Source: Rana temporaria
Lineage: Eukaryota > Chordata > Amphibia > Anura > Ranidae
NCBI RefSeq assembly: GCF_905171775.1
Contig: NC_053499.1
Location: 23,200,519-23,264,518, forward strand
Direction of reading: 5' to 3'
DNA: 64,000 bases
This document shows, one piece after another, positions 1-12,160 of this stretch. The translations under genes and the position numbers were made by a program. Each line of letters opens with the position of its first letter. Position 1 is the stretch's first letter. The notes under the pieces are model-generated. The model was not told the origin of the DNA and searched no databases. It was given only the letters and a program-made list of their open reading frames with translations.

Positions 1-186
1 GTCACCGTCCAGGCTTATCCCTGTCATGGACCACCCTCTGTGTTTTTCTCTCCATAGAACCTTTTTTTTTTTTTTTTTCTCCTTCACACTGGTATTTTCT
101 ACCTCGCATAACTGTCTGGTTTACTATGCGTATAACATCACTGTAATGGCGAAACCCAAAATTGACAGCATAACACGGCCTTCTTA
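1..186. other. Unassigned leading sequence
   Basis: No gene recognised. It contains a poly-T run at 61-79. Confidence 0.4.
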
Positions 187-569
187 GGCTGCGTACACAC
201 GATCAGTCCATCCTTCGGACCGGTCTCATTGGTTAACCGATGAAGCTGACTGATGGTCTGATGTGCCTACACACTATCGAGTCCAACTCGGTGACGTAAA
301 ACACAACGACGTGCGGAAAAAAATGAAGTTCAATGCTTCCAAGCATGCGTCGACTTGATTCTGAGCATGCCCGGGTTTGGAACCGATGCTTTTGCATACT
401 AACCATCGGTTTTGACCTATCGGTTAGGAGTCCATCGGTTCAATTTTAAAGCAAGTTCTAAAATTTTTGACCAAAGGATAACTGATCGATGGGGCCCACA
501 CACCACACACCATCGGTTTGGTCCTTCAGTCCGTTTCCATCGGTTTTGACCGACCGTGTGTACGCGGCC
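187..569. mobile_element. MITE, GTACACACG terminal family
   Basis: The ends are imperfect inverted repeats: GGCTGCGTACACACGATC at the left and the complement of GACCGTGTGTACGCGGCC at the right. TTA precedes the left end and TTTA follows the right. It has no coding capacity. Related copies are at 12665, 29493 and 30065. Confidence 0.75.
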
Positions 570-1298
570 TTTACTGGGAACCCTGTGGTCCCTGTGAAAG
601 TAATATGGCAACTGCTGTTGGAAGATATGTGGTTTGCGGGAACTTTTATGAAATTTTGTGCTTTATTGGTACCTGTGAAATCTGGCCCCCTAGGGTAGAG
701 TTCACATGCCTGACCATGACGGTACAAAAGGGCAATTGCAGTCAAAGTGCTAAATATGTTCCAGGCAAAGCTTATTACCTAGAATCTATACAAGCGCCAT
801 TTTACCTAGTCATGGATTTGTAGTGTACTTCTGTGAACAACTCTACTCTGCATAGGAGGTTGATGACGCTCTGTATGTAGTTCTATAGATTCTCCTGCCC
901 ACTCTTTTAGAATAGTAGGGAAATCGCCAATGGTAATGCCTTGCTGTGCGTCACCCAAAAACTTCCAACCCCATCCGTTACGTTTTCAATCTTATCAACC
1001 TGGAGGAACCCTTGAAATAACATTCCGGCCTCTGGAAATCTCTGCTAATAATTACTCTATCATCACTTCATGGTACATTTAGTAGTATGGTCACCTGGAA
1101 GGAAGCTCCTTTCATTTGTGGTCAATTAGAGCTTTCAAAGTGGCAGAGGACCCAACCGGTCTACCAAGCTCTTCCCCCCGATGATTCCATACTCTTCCCA
1201 GCCCCCCCCCCCCCCCCGATGATTCCGTACTCATTACCAGGTCTTGTATGATTCGGAGCATGCGAGGATTGTTTGCTGCTCTGCACAGTGTTCAGTTA
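570..1298. other. Unassigned
   Basis: No gene or clear repeat recognised apart from a poly-C run near 1201-1217. Confidence 0.4.
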
Positions 1299-1615
1299 GG
1301 CTCTGATTACACCTAGGCGTATATACGCCTGAAGCGCGACGCCGCAGCAGCCCCTAAGATGCTGGAGGGATGATTTTACATTGCCCTCTATGGAGATGGT
1401 TCACATCTCCACGCCGTACGCCTGACGCCTGAAAACAAGTCCCGGACCTTTTTTTCAGGCGGCGTTCGGCATAGGAGATGTGGACCTGGGGGTAAGCTGC
1501 ATTCACAATCGCGGCATTTTGTCGCCGCAAATCGCGGTACAAAACGCCACAATTTGTCGCCGCGATTCACGGGACAAAACGCCGCGATTAGGTACGCCAA
1601 GGTGTGAATGCAGCT
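1299..1615. mobile_element. MITE, TTCACAC-related
   Basis: It begins GGCTCTGATTACACC after TTA at 1296-1298 and ends near AAGGTGTGAATGCAGC, so the ends are a diverged inverted pair of the TTCACAC group. The interior has inverted CGCCGCAAATCGCG-like words. Confidence 0.5.
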
Positions 1616-2204
1616 TTCATATTCATTTTTTTTTTAAATACCAATAAAAACGATTGAAACAGAAATTGCTCATTGCTTGGGACCCCTAGCGACCTCTGGA
1701 GGGAACCTGGTTTGGAAGTGCTGCATTACGGGCTAGACACGCTTTGTTGCAAGCCTGATTTAGCTTTCAGGTGTTTTGTAAAAGACAGATGTAACCTGTG
1801 TTGGCGAAGTATTAAAAGAAAAAAAGAAAAAGATTTGAGGACTTTTGCAGGAGAAAACAACTTGAAGCCTTCTCTGGGCTTTGCACGTTCCCCTATCCCC
1901 ATTATTGTGCCAGGGGGGGTCTGGTTTGGCTCCCCCCCCCCCTTTTCTTTTTTTTTTTTTCAGTCGTTGCTCCCTTTTTGAAAGAATGCAAAAACTTGAG
2001 GAACCCCGGTCTACATGAGGACCCCCCCTCCCTCGATCTTGGTCAAAGTGGGTCCCGTGCTCGCAGCACCCTTGTGCCACCCATTGTGCCTTGACACCCT
2101 GGTTGAGAAACGCTGATCTAGCAAATCTGCTGCCAGATGTTACTTTTTCCAGTCATTGCAAAGTACAGGTGCAACACCACACCACAATGTATTAAATAAT
2201 GTGT
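1616..2204. other. Unassigned
   Basis: Low-complexity G, C and T runs near 1912-1962 and otherwise unique sequence. No gene recognised. Confidence 0.4.
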
Positions 2205-2317
2205 ACACCACCAGAAAAGTAGAAGCAACTGCACTACGACTGCACTGTATTGTGTACTGTGTACACCACCAGAAAAGTAGCAGCAACTGCACTACGACTG
2301 TACTGTATTGTGTACAC
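2205..2317. repeat. Tandem repeat interrupted by a hAT-like element
   Basis: About two copies of a unit of roughly 55 bp containing GTACACCACCAGAAAAGTAG. A further copy resumes at 3257-3325, on the other side of the inserted element. Confidence 0.6.
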
Positions 2318-3256
2318 CAGGGGTCTTCAACCCCCGGGCCGCGGCCCACTACCGGGCCGTAGCGTCTTTGTAGCCAGTCCGCGGCGGGCAAGAATTACAT
2401 TGTAAGGTGGGCAGGTAAGAGCCCGGTGGATCAGAGAGGAAGGCCGGTGGATGAGAGAAGCGCGCTGGTGAGCAGAGATGACATTATCTCTCTCCGCTCC
2501 GCGTAGCATCACCGCTCTTCCGCCCTCACAACATGCGGAATTTGGGCGGTGCGGCGGGGAGCAGAGAGATGACATTATCTTTAACCGCCCATCCTCCATC
2601 TCCACTCTCCTGCCCTCACTCAAGAACGACAACCAATGCAGTGACAATCCACATCTGGTGGCACTGGCAGGTGACGTAGCAAATGGCATTCCTCATCTGG
2701 TGGCACTGGCAGGTGGCGTGGCACTGGCAGGTGGCGTGGCATTCCTCATCTGGTGGCACTGGCAGGTGATGTGGCATAATCTGGTGGCACTGGCAGGTGA
2801 CGTGGCATTCCTCATCTGGTGGCACTGGCAGGTGACGTGGCAAATGGCATTCCTCATCTGGTGGCACTGGCAGATGGCGTGGCATTCCTCATCTGGTGGC
2901 ACTGGCAGGTCACATAGCAAGTGGCATTCCTCATCTGGTGGCAGATGACATGGCAAGTGACACACTTAGGGCTCCGACTAATTTTGCATTATGGTGAGTT
3001 GAGCCATTTCATTTATATTACAATGTAATATAAGAAATAATGCACTTTAATCATTCTGACACCATACCAACCATGGTGCCCTGATGATTGAAGCGCCAAC
3101 AGCAGAACACCAGCTATTTCCCCGATTAAATTGCCTGCGAAAAATCGCTTACCCCCCGCGTGTGCGTTCATCTCCCGAAACACCCTCTCGCCGGGCCTTG
3201 GCATAATTTTCTTCCACGCAGCCGGTCCCCGGTGCCAAAAAGGTTGGGGACCACTG
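2318..3256. mobile_element. hAT-like nonautonomous element carrying a minisatellite
   Basis: It starts CAGGGGTCTTCAACCCC and ends GGTTGGGGACCACTG, imperfect inverted termini. It is flanked by near-identical 8-mers, GTGTACAC and GTGTACAA. The interior has GC-rich sequence and a tandem block at 2645-2960. Confidence 0.7.
2645..2960. repeat. Minisatellite, CATCTGGTGGCACTGGCAGG units
   Basis: Degenerate tandem copies of about 24-45 bp built on TGGTGGCACTGGCAGGTGA and GGCATTCCTCA. Reading frames through it are repeat artefacts. Confidence 0.8.
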
Positions 3257-3329
3257 GTGTACAACCACCAGGAAAGTAGTAGTAACTGCACTACGACTGC
3301 ACTGTATTGTGTACACCAACATGCTGTTT

Positions 3330-4188
3330 GTTTGTAGATGGTCATTAGGACACTGCACTAGAGAACGTTGGTTTAAATGTAGAAATTCTCGTTCTCATAA
3401 ACTTGGTATTGCTCAATCCAAAGATTATTGGATGTGTGTGTGTATTTTAATACAGTACGTTAATAAATGGCCTGAACTAATGAACCTGTGCATATAGCTG
3501 CAAGCAAATCTGCCTCCTTCCAGCTACCCCGGTGCTTCTATAACGACCTTATTAACAGAAGCTTGCAGTTAATGGATTAGAAATTAAAATTCCACAGAAC
3601 AGCCGTGAGTGGTGTCATTCATTATAAAACGTGTAGGAGAGGAGGGTGTGTGCGCTTCATATAGGGGGTGGCCGGGCCGTAGGGGGAAGCGTTTCAGGAA
3701 TTTATGAAGTTTACTGATTATCCCTTTTTTTTTTTTTTTTTTCTTTTTTTCTTCCATAATGTGTATTTACCAGGGGGATGGGAGACATTAAGTTGTTTGA
3801 AATTCTTTAGACTCTTAGCACTCCCTGGACTGGTTAACTACTATCTATTTTTCTTTATGTATCACTCCTCGGTCATCCATGTAGTGTAATGGTGCAGAAC
3901 CCTAATAGAAAGGGAGCGAGGCCAGATGGTTTACAGATTACCTAGATCTAAGGCAATTTTATTTTTTTGTTAATGATAGAGTAGGGAAGGTTCAGACATG
4001 TAACATTTAATAGTTGTCACCACAACAAGAGGCAAGGGAAAATCTTCCAATGGGGACACTTGTTTGGTGACGGTCACCCACTCGCTTCCTGTTGTGTCTC
4101 CAGCGCAGACTAAAACTAGCCGACAAAGGTGGTTACCAACCCTATCCAAAACAAAAATTTGGGCTTTTAAAGTGGCACTAAGAGCCCA
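3330..4188. other. Unassigned
   Basis: Mostly unique AT-rich sequence with a poly-T run at 3725-3742. No gene recognised. Confidence 0.4.
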
Positions 4189-4191
4189 TTT

Positions 4192-4449
4192 ACACTGGGG
4201 CGGCACGACTTCGGGGGTGACGCGGCAAGGCGACCTGAAGACGACTTCAGAAGCGACTTGCTAAATGACTTCTGTATAGAAGTCAATGCAGGTCGCCCGG
4301 AGTCACCCCCAAAGTCGTACAAGAACCTTTTTTTTTAAGTCGAAGCGACTTGCGTCGATCCTATTAGAACAGTTCTATTGAACAGAGCGGTACGTGACTT
4401 GTCAGGCGGCTGTCGCCCCTGACAAGTTGCCTCTTTTGTGAATGGGCTC
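4192..4449. mobile_element. MITE, TTCACAC-related, first of a tandem pair
   Basis: The termini GAGCCCATTTACACTGG and TTTTGTGAATGGGCTC are inverted. TAA flanks both sides (4189-4191 and 4450-4452), a TWA target duplication as seen for PIF/Harbinger. Confidence 0.8.
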
Positions 4450-4452
4450 TAA

Positions 4453-4687
4453 GATCCAGTTCACACACAGGCGATCTCTAGGCGACTTGAGAGGCAACTT
4501 GCAAAACGACTTCTGTATTAAAGTCAATGCAAGTCACCCCGAGTCGTCTCCAAAGTCGTACAGGAACCTTTTTCTAATTCGGAGCGACTTGCGTCGCTCC
4601 TATTAGAATGGTTCCATTGACTACTGCAGACCGCAACTTGTAAGGCGGCTGAGTCGCCTGACAGGTCGCCCCTGTGTGAACCGGCTC
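4453..4687. mobile_element. MITE, TTCACAC group, second of a tandem pair
   Basis: It begins GATCCAGTTCACACACAGG and ends CCTGTGTGAACCGGCTC. TAA on its left is shared with the preceding copy and TAA follows at 4688-4690. Confidence 0.8.
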
Positions 4688-4689
4688 TA

Positions 4690-5160
4690 AAGGTTCTCTG
4701 TTATTTAAAAAACAAAACAAAAAAACATGTCCTACTTCCACTGTGCATTTTGTTTTGCACAGAGTGGCCCCAATCCTGCCATTCTGGAGTCCCACCACGG
4801 CTCTCTCGGCTCCTCCCAGAAATAGATAACCCCCTCTGGGAAGCTCTTTCCCGAGGGGGTTACCTTGCGTGCGCGCTCCCGTGTCATACACTCGGCATCC
4901 ATAGACGCCGAGTGTATAACTCAGCCACGTTATTGGATTTGATTGACAGCAGTGGGAGCCAATGGCTGTGCTGCTATCAATCTATCCAATGAAGAGCAGA
5001 GAAGCCGCGGAGAGAGTGACGCAGGATTGCGCCTACTAGAATTCGGGGCTCAGGTAAATAAAGGGGGGGGGGGGGCGAGAACAGTGCAAGGTGTTTTTTC
5101 ACCTTAATGCATAGGATGCATTAAGGCGATAAACACGAAGGTTTACAACCCCTTTTAAAT
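4690..5160. mobile_element. Decayed TTAA-type element (probable)
   Basis: The right edge GGTTTACAACCCCTTTTAA is the terminal sequence of the TTAA-flanked elements seen at 34264 and elsewhere. The left edge is not well preserved. Confidence 0.35.
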
Positions 5161-5171
5161 CCACAAAAGGT

Positions 5172-5191
5172 GGAGTGTGTGTGTGTGTGTG
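5172..5191. repeat. GT microsatellite
   Basis: A run of about nine GT dinucleotides followed by poly-T. Confidence 0.8.
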
Positions 5192-5254
5192 TTGTTTTTT
5201 TTTTGTCACAACTAAAAATGTTAAACCTTGTGATGCATGCAGGGAGTAAACTTG

Positions 5255-5410
5255 CAGGGTCTCAAACTGGTGTCCCTCCAGCTGTTGTGAAACTACAAGT
5301 CCCATGAGGCATTGCAAGGCCGACGGTTACAAGCATGACTCCCCCAGGCAGAGGCATGATGGGACTTGTAGTTTTTCAACACCTGGAGGGCTGCCAGTTT
5401 GAGACCCTAG
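5255..5410. mobile_element. hAT-like palindromic MITE (ACTACAAGTCCCATGAGGC family)
   Basis: The ends CAGGGTCTCAAACTGG and CCAGTTTGAGACCCTAG are inverted. The body is a near palindrome with CTACAAGTCCCATGAGGCAT and its complement. Relatives are at 6971, 17027, 25018 and 35931. Confidence 0.75.
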
Positions 5411-6970
5411 GAGTAGTAGTGTACCTGCTTATACTTCAGATTCATCCAGACTTTCCAGTAGTGTCCCAGTCCTCCCTCCCTGGAATGGTAATCAGGTTGC
5501 TGGTGGTTTGGCAGTGCTTTTTTCCCAATCTTGCCCACTGCAGACCTTTTACTTTGTCTGATGGAAAAGTTTCACAGCCCCAAACCAGATTCAAATCTGT
5601 GCATGTGACTAGTGATTTAAAGGTGATTAGACTTGGAATGTGATACTTTACCGAGAAAGATTAGAAGTTACAGAGCACAAGTTTTAGTAAAAATGCTTCC
5701 ACTGACCCTTTGAGCTCAGCCGCAGGTTAGTGGTTATAAAGGCTCAAGGTTTTTTACCTTTCTGCATTCTATACATGAAGAAGGTAAAACCTGTGTGCAG
5801 CAGCCCCTCTAATACTTACCCGAGCCCCATCGCCATCCAGCGATGTGTACGAGAACCTTGGCTCTCTGGGGACTCCCCCCTCGCTGGCTTGGACAACAGC
5901 TGTCAATCACAGCCAGTGAGGAGAGGGTGTGGCGCCGGGCAGTGGCTCTGCGTAAATGGACACACACAGCCACGACTTGGGTACCCCCATAGTAAGCTGC
6001 TTGCTCTGGGGGCACTCGGTAGCAAGCAGGGACCAGGAGCGTCTGTGGGATTACCCGAAAAGGGGAAGATCGAGCCTGCTCTGTGCAAAAGCACTACACA
6101 GAGCAAGTAAGTATAACATGTTTGATTTAAAAAATAAAAAAATTGCCTTTTTAACATTTTCCAGGCTGCCCTTGTTTTGCTAGAAACAAACTGTTGTGCA
6201 CAGAGCTCAATAGTTCAAGCCTAAATTTCCACACAGGTGAATGATCCAGTGCAGCGACTCCTCCCCCTCTCCATGGCTGCTCTGGGACTGAACTATGTGA
6301 GGTTTGTTAGATAGTCTGAGGGCAAACCACCTCTGCTGTGCTTTTTGTAGATCACCCATAGTGCTCCTGAGTCATTGGTCCAGCGCTTAGTTCCGGTGTA
6401 TATCGAAGCTGAGGAGATTTAACCAATAATTATAATTTCAAAACCTATTTGCATCTTTTTATGGTATGCCTGTGTCTCCTCTATGTACAAAATGCAGTCT
6501 GTGGATTACAAGATCTTATCACACTTTCTTATTAGAGTTTCTCCAAAAGTAATTCCCCCGCAGCCCTAGAGCAGGAAAGGGCAGGGAGGAGCAGCGATCG
6601 GCGAATACTTGTCTGACAAGCCCAAAATTGTCCTTTTTTGTTTAACATCCTGGGACTGAGTCTGAGAACAAGATGAATATCTTCAGGTCTCCGCATTCCT
6701 GACACTGACAGCTGTGCGCTCCGCAATCCACCGCCAGGTTGTACCGGGCGCGTTTTAGGAGGACTACTGCTTCTTTACTAAAGATTTCCTTACCTAAACC
6801 TTAATAAAGCAGCATTTTATATACAGACATATACCCTTCATCTGGCTAGATGGAGCTGCCCCCCCCCCCCCACCAGGATACAAAAATCTGCTTTTGTCCA
6901 AAAAAAAAAACTTGGGTTGTCCGAAAACTTTCAGATCTTACCTGTTTTATCTAGGTTATGGTGTATATAT
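5411..6970. other. Unassigned
   Basis: Unique or anciently repetitive DNA with a poly-C run near 6860. A span near 5740-6220 resembles a decayed dispersed repeat but no ends could be paired. No gene recognised. Confidence 0.4.
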
Positions 6971-7107
6971 ACCAGGGATTTGCAATTGGCGGACCTCCAA
7001 CTGTTGCAAAACTACAAGTCCCATCATGCCTCTGGGTGTCATCCTTGTGGCTGTCAGTCTTGCTATGCCGTATGGGACTTGTATTTCTGCAACAGCTGGA
7101 GCTAATT
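6971..7107. mobile_element. hAT-like palindromic MITE, related to 35931
   Basis: Inverted halves TTGCAATTGGCGGACCTCCA and GCAACAGCTGGAGCTAATTG. The right end runs into the TG/TA microsatellite. Confidence 0.65.
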
Positions 7108-7819
<712 letters not shown>

Positions 7820-7852
7820 ATATAGTTAAATTCAACTAGACTTGTTCTATAT

Positions 7853-7988
7853 CAGTGATGGTGAACCTTGGCACCCCAGATGTTTGGGAACTACATTTCC
7901 CATGATACTCATGCACTCTGCAGTGTAGCTGAGCATCATGGGAAATGTAGTTCCAAAACATCTGGGGTGCCAAGGTTCACCATCACTG
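7853..7988. mobile_element. hAT-like near-perfect palindrome
   Basis: It begins CAGTGATGGTGAACCTTGGC and ends with its complement, with arms of about 60 bp. The flanks are TTCTATAT and GTCTATAT, a 7/8 match as expected for a hAT 8-bp duplication. Confidence 0.8.
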
Positions 7989-8306
7989 GTCTATATTGAT
8001 AAAGACATTTCGTAGCTTTCCCAATCTTGTTCCTGATACAAAGATCAGGGAGTTTTTAGGGCGACCTTATGGATGGTAATAACTACGTGTTGCTTCTATC
8101 TATTGGACGAGTCACAAGAAAAACAAGTGGTGTGTCCTGAGTTTGAAGAGCTGTCACCTCGCGGGTCCAGGTTGTCCTCTGACCTCTCCTGTGCAAATTC
8201 TGACTTTTGTCAAACTTGGCGCTTAGATGAGTTCCATCAATAGCTGCTCCATACTGATGGGTGCTGGGCTATTGAGGGGTATCTGTAGGTGTAAGTTTTT
8301 AATATA

Positions 8307-8767
8307 CAGTGGAACCTCGGATTGCGAGTAGCACGGTTAACGAGCGTTTCGCATGTATTTAAAAAAAATCCTAACTCGGTTTTTGCGAGTGTTGTCTCAC
8401 CAATTGAGCAGGATTCAAGCCTCTGCGGTGTGCAGTACCGCGTTTGGCCAGAGGTGGGGGGACGCCGGAGATAATCGGTGCCATTTTGAGCCGTTCGGAA
8501 ATGCTTGGAAAGACACGGAAATACTCAGTTCCTGAGCCTTTACAAGGTTTGCCGAGGTCAGCCGAGCAGTCCTCGGGCCTTTCCGGGGGTTTCCGAGGCT
8601 CTCCGGCGCCCCCCCACCTCTGGCCACATGCGGTATTGCATGCCATTGAAGTCAATGCGGAACAAATTATTTTAATTTCGATGGGGAAACTCGCTTTGAA
8701 ATGCGAGTGCTTTGGATTACGAGCATTCTCCTGGAGCGGATTATTCTTGTAGTATGAGGTTCCACTG
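8307..8767. mobile_element. Mariner-like MITE (CAGTGGAACCTCGG termini)
   Basis: CAGTGGAACCTCGGATTGCG at the left is matched by an inverted ATGAGGTTCCACTG at the right, and TA flanks both ends. The interior is a large imperfect palindrome. Confidence 0.7.
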
Positions 8768-8839
8768 TAGTAGAAAACGCCTGTGTGTAATTCACTGAGG
8801 TGGTGAGCGGTTGGTGCATTTGGCTTGTAGTGTCCTTCT

Positions 8840-8990
8840 AGCACCCCAGCATAGCACATAGATAAAAGAAACCGGCAGCTCGGTCTTCCGCGATGATTGA
8901 GTTTATTAATCCAGGTGTAGTACAAAATAATACAGGGCTTACGCGTTTCGGCGCAAAGCCTTCTTTTACCTATATAGGTGTAATAAGTAC
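8840..8990. repeat. Dispersed repeat with ACGCGTTTCGGC core
   Basis: A segment read on the minus strand has a short hairpin followed by GAAACGCGTAAGC. The same skeleton recurs at 56414-56627 and, in weaker form, at 10111-10150. Confidence 0.4.
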
Positions 8991-9436
8991 CTGATGGGTA
9001 GAGAGGCTCATTACAACACAGATTTTACAATTGGTTGAATCTCCTCCCTTGTTTGGAAGCCAGGCGTTTAACTTGATTACTGATAATTTGTGGCGCAGGT
9101 TGCAGCAGCGATCTTCTGCTTCCTCAGCCATGGATTATGTGCAGAATTCAGACCACCTAATAATTAAATTATAACACTGATCTTCCCTTTTCCCATATTT
9201 GATGTGCACGTTTTTACTGGAAAACAATGCAGGAAATCTCCTATCCCAACATGCATCAACTTGCGTTTCACATATTTGTATTGCTTTTTATGGGAAATGA
9301 TGCAGGAAATCCCACAAAGCTAAAAGATCACACTGAGGATTTCCAGGAGCTTACACTGACAGCTCTCACTCCCCGCGACTCCTTTCATCTACCACTGTAA
9401 ACCTTTTATTGTATAGAATAACGCAGCATAAGGTGT

Positions 9437-9680
9437 GTCCAGTGGCGGCTGGTGCTCAAAATTTTTTGGGGGGGCGCAAACGAAAAAAAATAATTGCAGC
9501 CTCACTCTGCCCATCAAATGCAGCCACTGTGCCATCAATTGTCACCACTGTGCCATCAATTGTCACCACTGTGCCATCAATTGTCACCACTGTGCCATGC
9601 CATCAAACGCAGCCACTGTGCCATCAAATGCAGTCACTGTGCCATGCCATCAAACGCAGCCACTGTGCCCTTTAATTGTC
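9437..9680. repeat. Repeat left end and 21-bp-based minisatellite
   Basis: CCAGTGGCGGCTGGTGCTCA looks like the left end of a dispersed repeat. It is followed at about 9520-9670 by tandem copies of CCATCAATTGTCACCACTGTG (21 bp) and variants. Confidence 0.6.
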
Positions 9681-10051
9681 ATTGTAAAATGACAATGGCA
9701 GTGAAGGGGTTAACCACTAGGGGGCGCTGTAGGGGTTAAGTGTGACCTCATATGTGTTTCTTACTGTAGGGGGGCGGGGCTGGACGTGTGACGTCAGTGA
9801 TCGTCTGTTCCCTATATCGGGGAACAGACGATCACTGCCACAGAGAAGAACGGGGAAGGTGTATTTGCACTCGCCTCTCCCCGTTCTTCAGCTCCTGTGA
9901 CTGATCGCGGGACACCCGCGGCGTTCAGGTTCCGCGGTCACGGAGCTTCGGCTGGGCTCTTAAAGAGGTCGTGTGTGTATATATACGTCCATGTGCCCAG
10001 CCGTGCCATTCTGTCGCCGTATATAGTCGTGCGGCGGTCCTTAAGTGGTTA
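9681..10051. mobile_element. Right half of a TTAACCACTT-type element
   Basis: It contains GGCAGTGAAGGGGTTAA, as at 55757, and ends GGTCCTTAAGTGGTTAA. This matches the terminal design of the elements at 30549 and 55159. The left half is missing. Confidence 0.55.
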
Positions 10052-10089
10052 AACAAATATGTTTCATTTCAGACAGTGAGATCCGTTTT

Positions 10090-10270
10090 TTGCTATCTTT
10101 GAACCTTGAACGTGTCCTGATGAAGCCTAGCGGTGAAAGGCGTTGATGCACAAGGGCTCAATGTAGCATTTCATATGAGCATTCAAAAAATGTAAAATCA
10201 GTGTATATTATGTTCTTTTTTCAATAAATATTGTAATATTTTTTTTCCACGTTTCCACTGTTTTCTATGC
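10090..10270. repeat. Dispersed repeat containing a hammerhead-like CTGATGA...GAAA motif
   Basis: CTGATGA at 10117-10123 is followed by a possible GCC/GGT stem and GAAA at 10135-10138, then GGCGTTGATGCAC. It is followed by CAATAAATATTG-type AT-rich sequence. The ribozyme reading is an inference. Confidence 0.35.
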
Positions 10271-10479
10271 CTATAAAGCCTGACCTAGGGTTACTTTTCA
10301 AGTACCCTTCTTTCTTGTTCCCTCTTAATCTACGGATGTGAGTGCTTCCTTTCTTATTTTCTTTTAATTTTTTTAAGGTCAAGTTGTTGCGTCACCTTTA
10401 AAAAAAAAAAATAGGCGCAAAAACGCCCGGCGATTAATGACCAGTTTTTGAGCGCCTCAGTGTGAAAGGGGTCGGGGTA

Positions 10480-11359
10480 ATGTAGGGATTTTCCTTTCTT
10501 GCGGTCAGGTTGTCTCTTGATTCCGGTGCAAGACAAGGGAAGGGGGACTTCTGCTTTAACTGGAAATCTTCTTTAACCGATTTCCTCCACTCGTGTTAGA
10601 ATTCTTCTCGTATTTTTAATCTTAAAGGACATTTTGTGATGCGGCCCTTTGGGAGGGCTGGAAGGAAGTCTGTATGTGTGAATTCCCTTTGAGTCTCTTC
10701 TCACTGCTTGTAAGTTTTCGGGAGTTTGTCGGGGAATTAATTGGATGGTCAGTGCTCCGTGAGATGGCTTTGATCATAATCTGGGAAATAAGTTGCTGGT
10801 GATTTCTATTGTTTCACAGCTTTGGGAATTAACTAATTTTTCCTTCTTAAAGTAGGCCTGTCATCCAGGCAGAGGCATAGCAGCCGATGGGCAGTGCTTC
10901 AAAGAGGGCAGCTGTACAACTTGTTGGCACCTGGATATCACTGCTTGCTATTAAAGTCCTACTGATTGGATTGGAGCTCCACACCGACATGTTGAGATTT
11001 TATTCCAAACTTGTAGAAAACTCCATACCAACGCGTTTCTGCAGCCACACTCCAACCTTCCCCTTCCTTGTCGGGGCTTAAGAGAACGACTGTTGGGGGA
11101 CTCGGCTGTTGACAAAATCGGGATCTTTGAATATCTGAATATTAAAAAATTTCCAATATTTAATATACAGATTTGTATCAACAGCTACAGATATTCTCTT
11201 AAGCCCTAATGAAAGGGGTGGTGTGAGGTCCCCAAAACGCGATGGGATATTGAGTTTGGTATAAAAACCACCTTTTTTGATCTCAACATTTGGGTGCGGA
11301 GCTCCAATCTTTTAATCCAACCATGAGAGTTATTTCTTTCTCCATGAAGGTCCCTCGGT
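10480..11359. other. Unassigned
   Basis: No gene recognised. There is a weak inverted relation between TTAAGAGAACGACTG (about 11079) and ATTCTCTTAAGCCC (about 11192). Confidence 0.35.
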
Positions 11360-11862
11360 CAGAGGCGGCTCTTTAATTAGGCGGTCGCCATAAGGCCTCG
11401 CACTCACATGGGCCTCGCGGCCTGCCTAATTTACCCAATGCATTACCCCAGTTTTGAGGGACAGGGGACCTTAACGCTGCTGTGCTCAGGCAGCGTTGGG
11501 AGCCCTGACTCAGGAACGGGGCTAACAACCAATGAATATCGGTGACACCACCCCTTGTGACATCAATGATCCAGCATATCCTCAGTCAATGACATCACAA
11601 GGGGGCAGGTTCACCAGGTGACAACTCCAGGTGGCCCCCCGCCCCTTAGTTATTAAAGAGCAGGATCTGGGGGCCGCCTTGTTAAAGTGGGCTTCCAGAT
11701 TCCGATAAGCCCCCGGCACGCAGGACCCCCCCCCCCCCCTAACCACTGGCCAGGGCTGTGGGGAAGAGGCTCTTGCCCTTGAATTATTTTTCCCATCATG
11801 GGCGTAAGTGGGGCCCCATGTCAAGTTTTGCCTAAGGCCTCACAAAGCCTAGAGCTGCCTCT
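11360..11862. mobile_element. Inverted-repeat element (AGAGGCGGCTCT termini)
   Basis: CAGAGGCGGCTCTTTAATTA at the left is partly complementary to CTAGAGCTGCCTCTGCC at the right. It has no coding capacity. Confidence 0.45.
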
Positions 11863-12160
11863 GCCCTCTGTGTATGGAAGCGGCCCACTCATCACCCAGA
11901 TGCCCCATAGAGATAATTTTTTCAGAGTTTTTCCTGACCTTTCCTATTCTAGGTACAGAGTACCATCTACATGGGGTCTCTAGTGCCATCTAATCCACAA
12001 TCTCACTTATGGAGGTCCTAACCTGCCTTAGGATGACGGGCCCCTGAGTACATGATTACAATTCCAGTTCTAAAAGAGATTTTATACAAAATCGTATATT
12101 GATCCAATTTGTTATATACAGTTAGAAGCCCCAAGAAACGATGGCTTAACTCCTTTAGAT

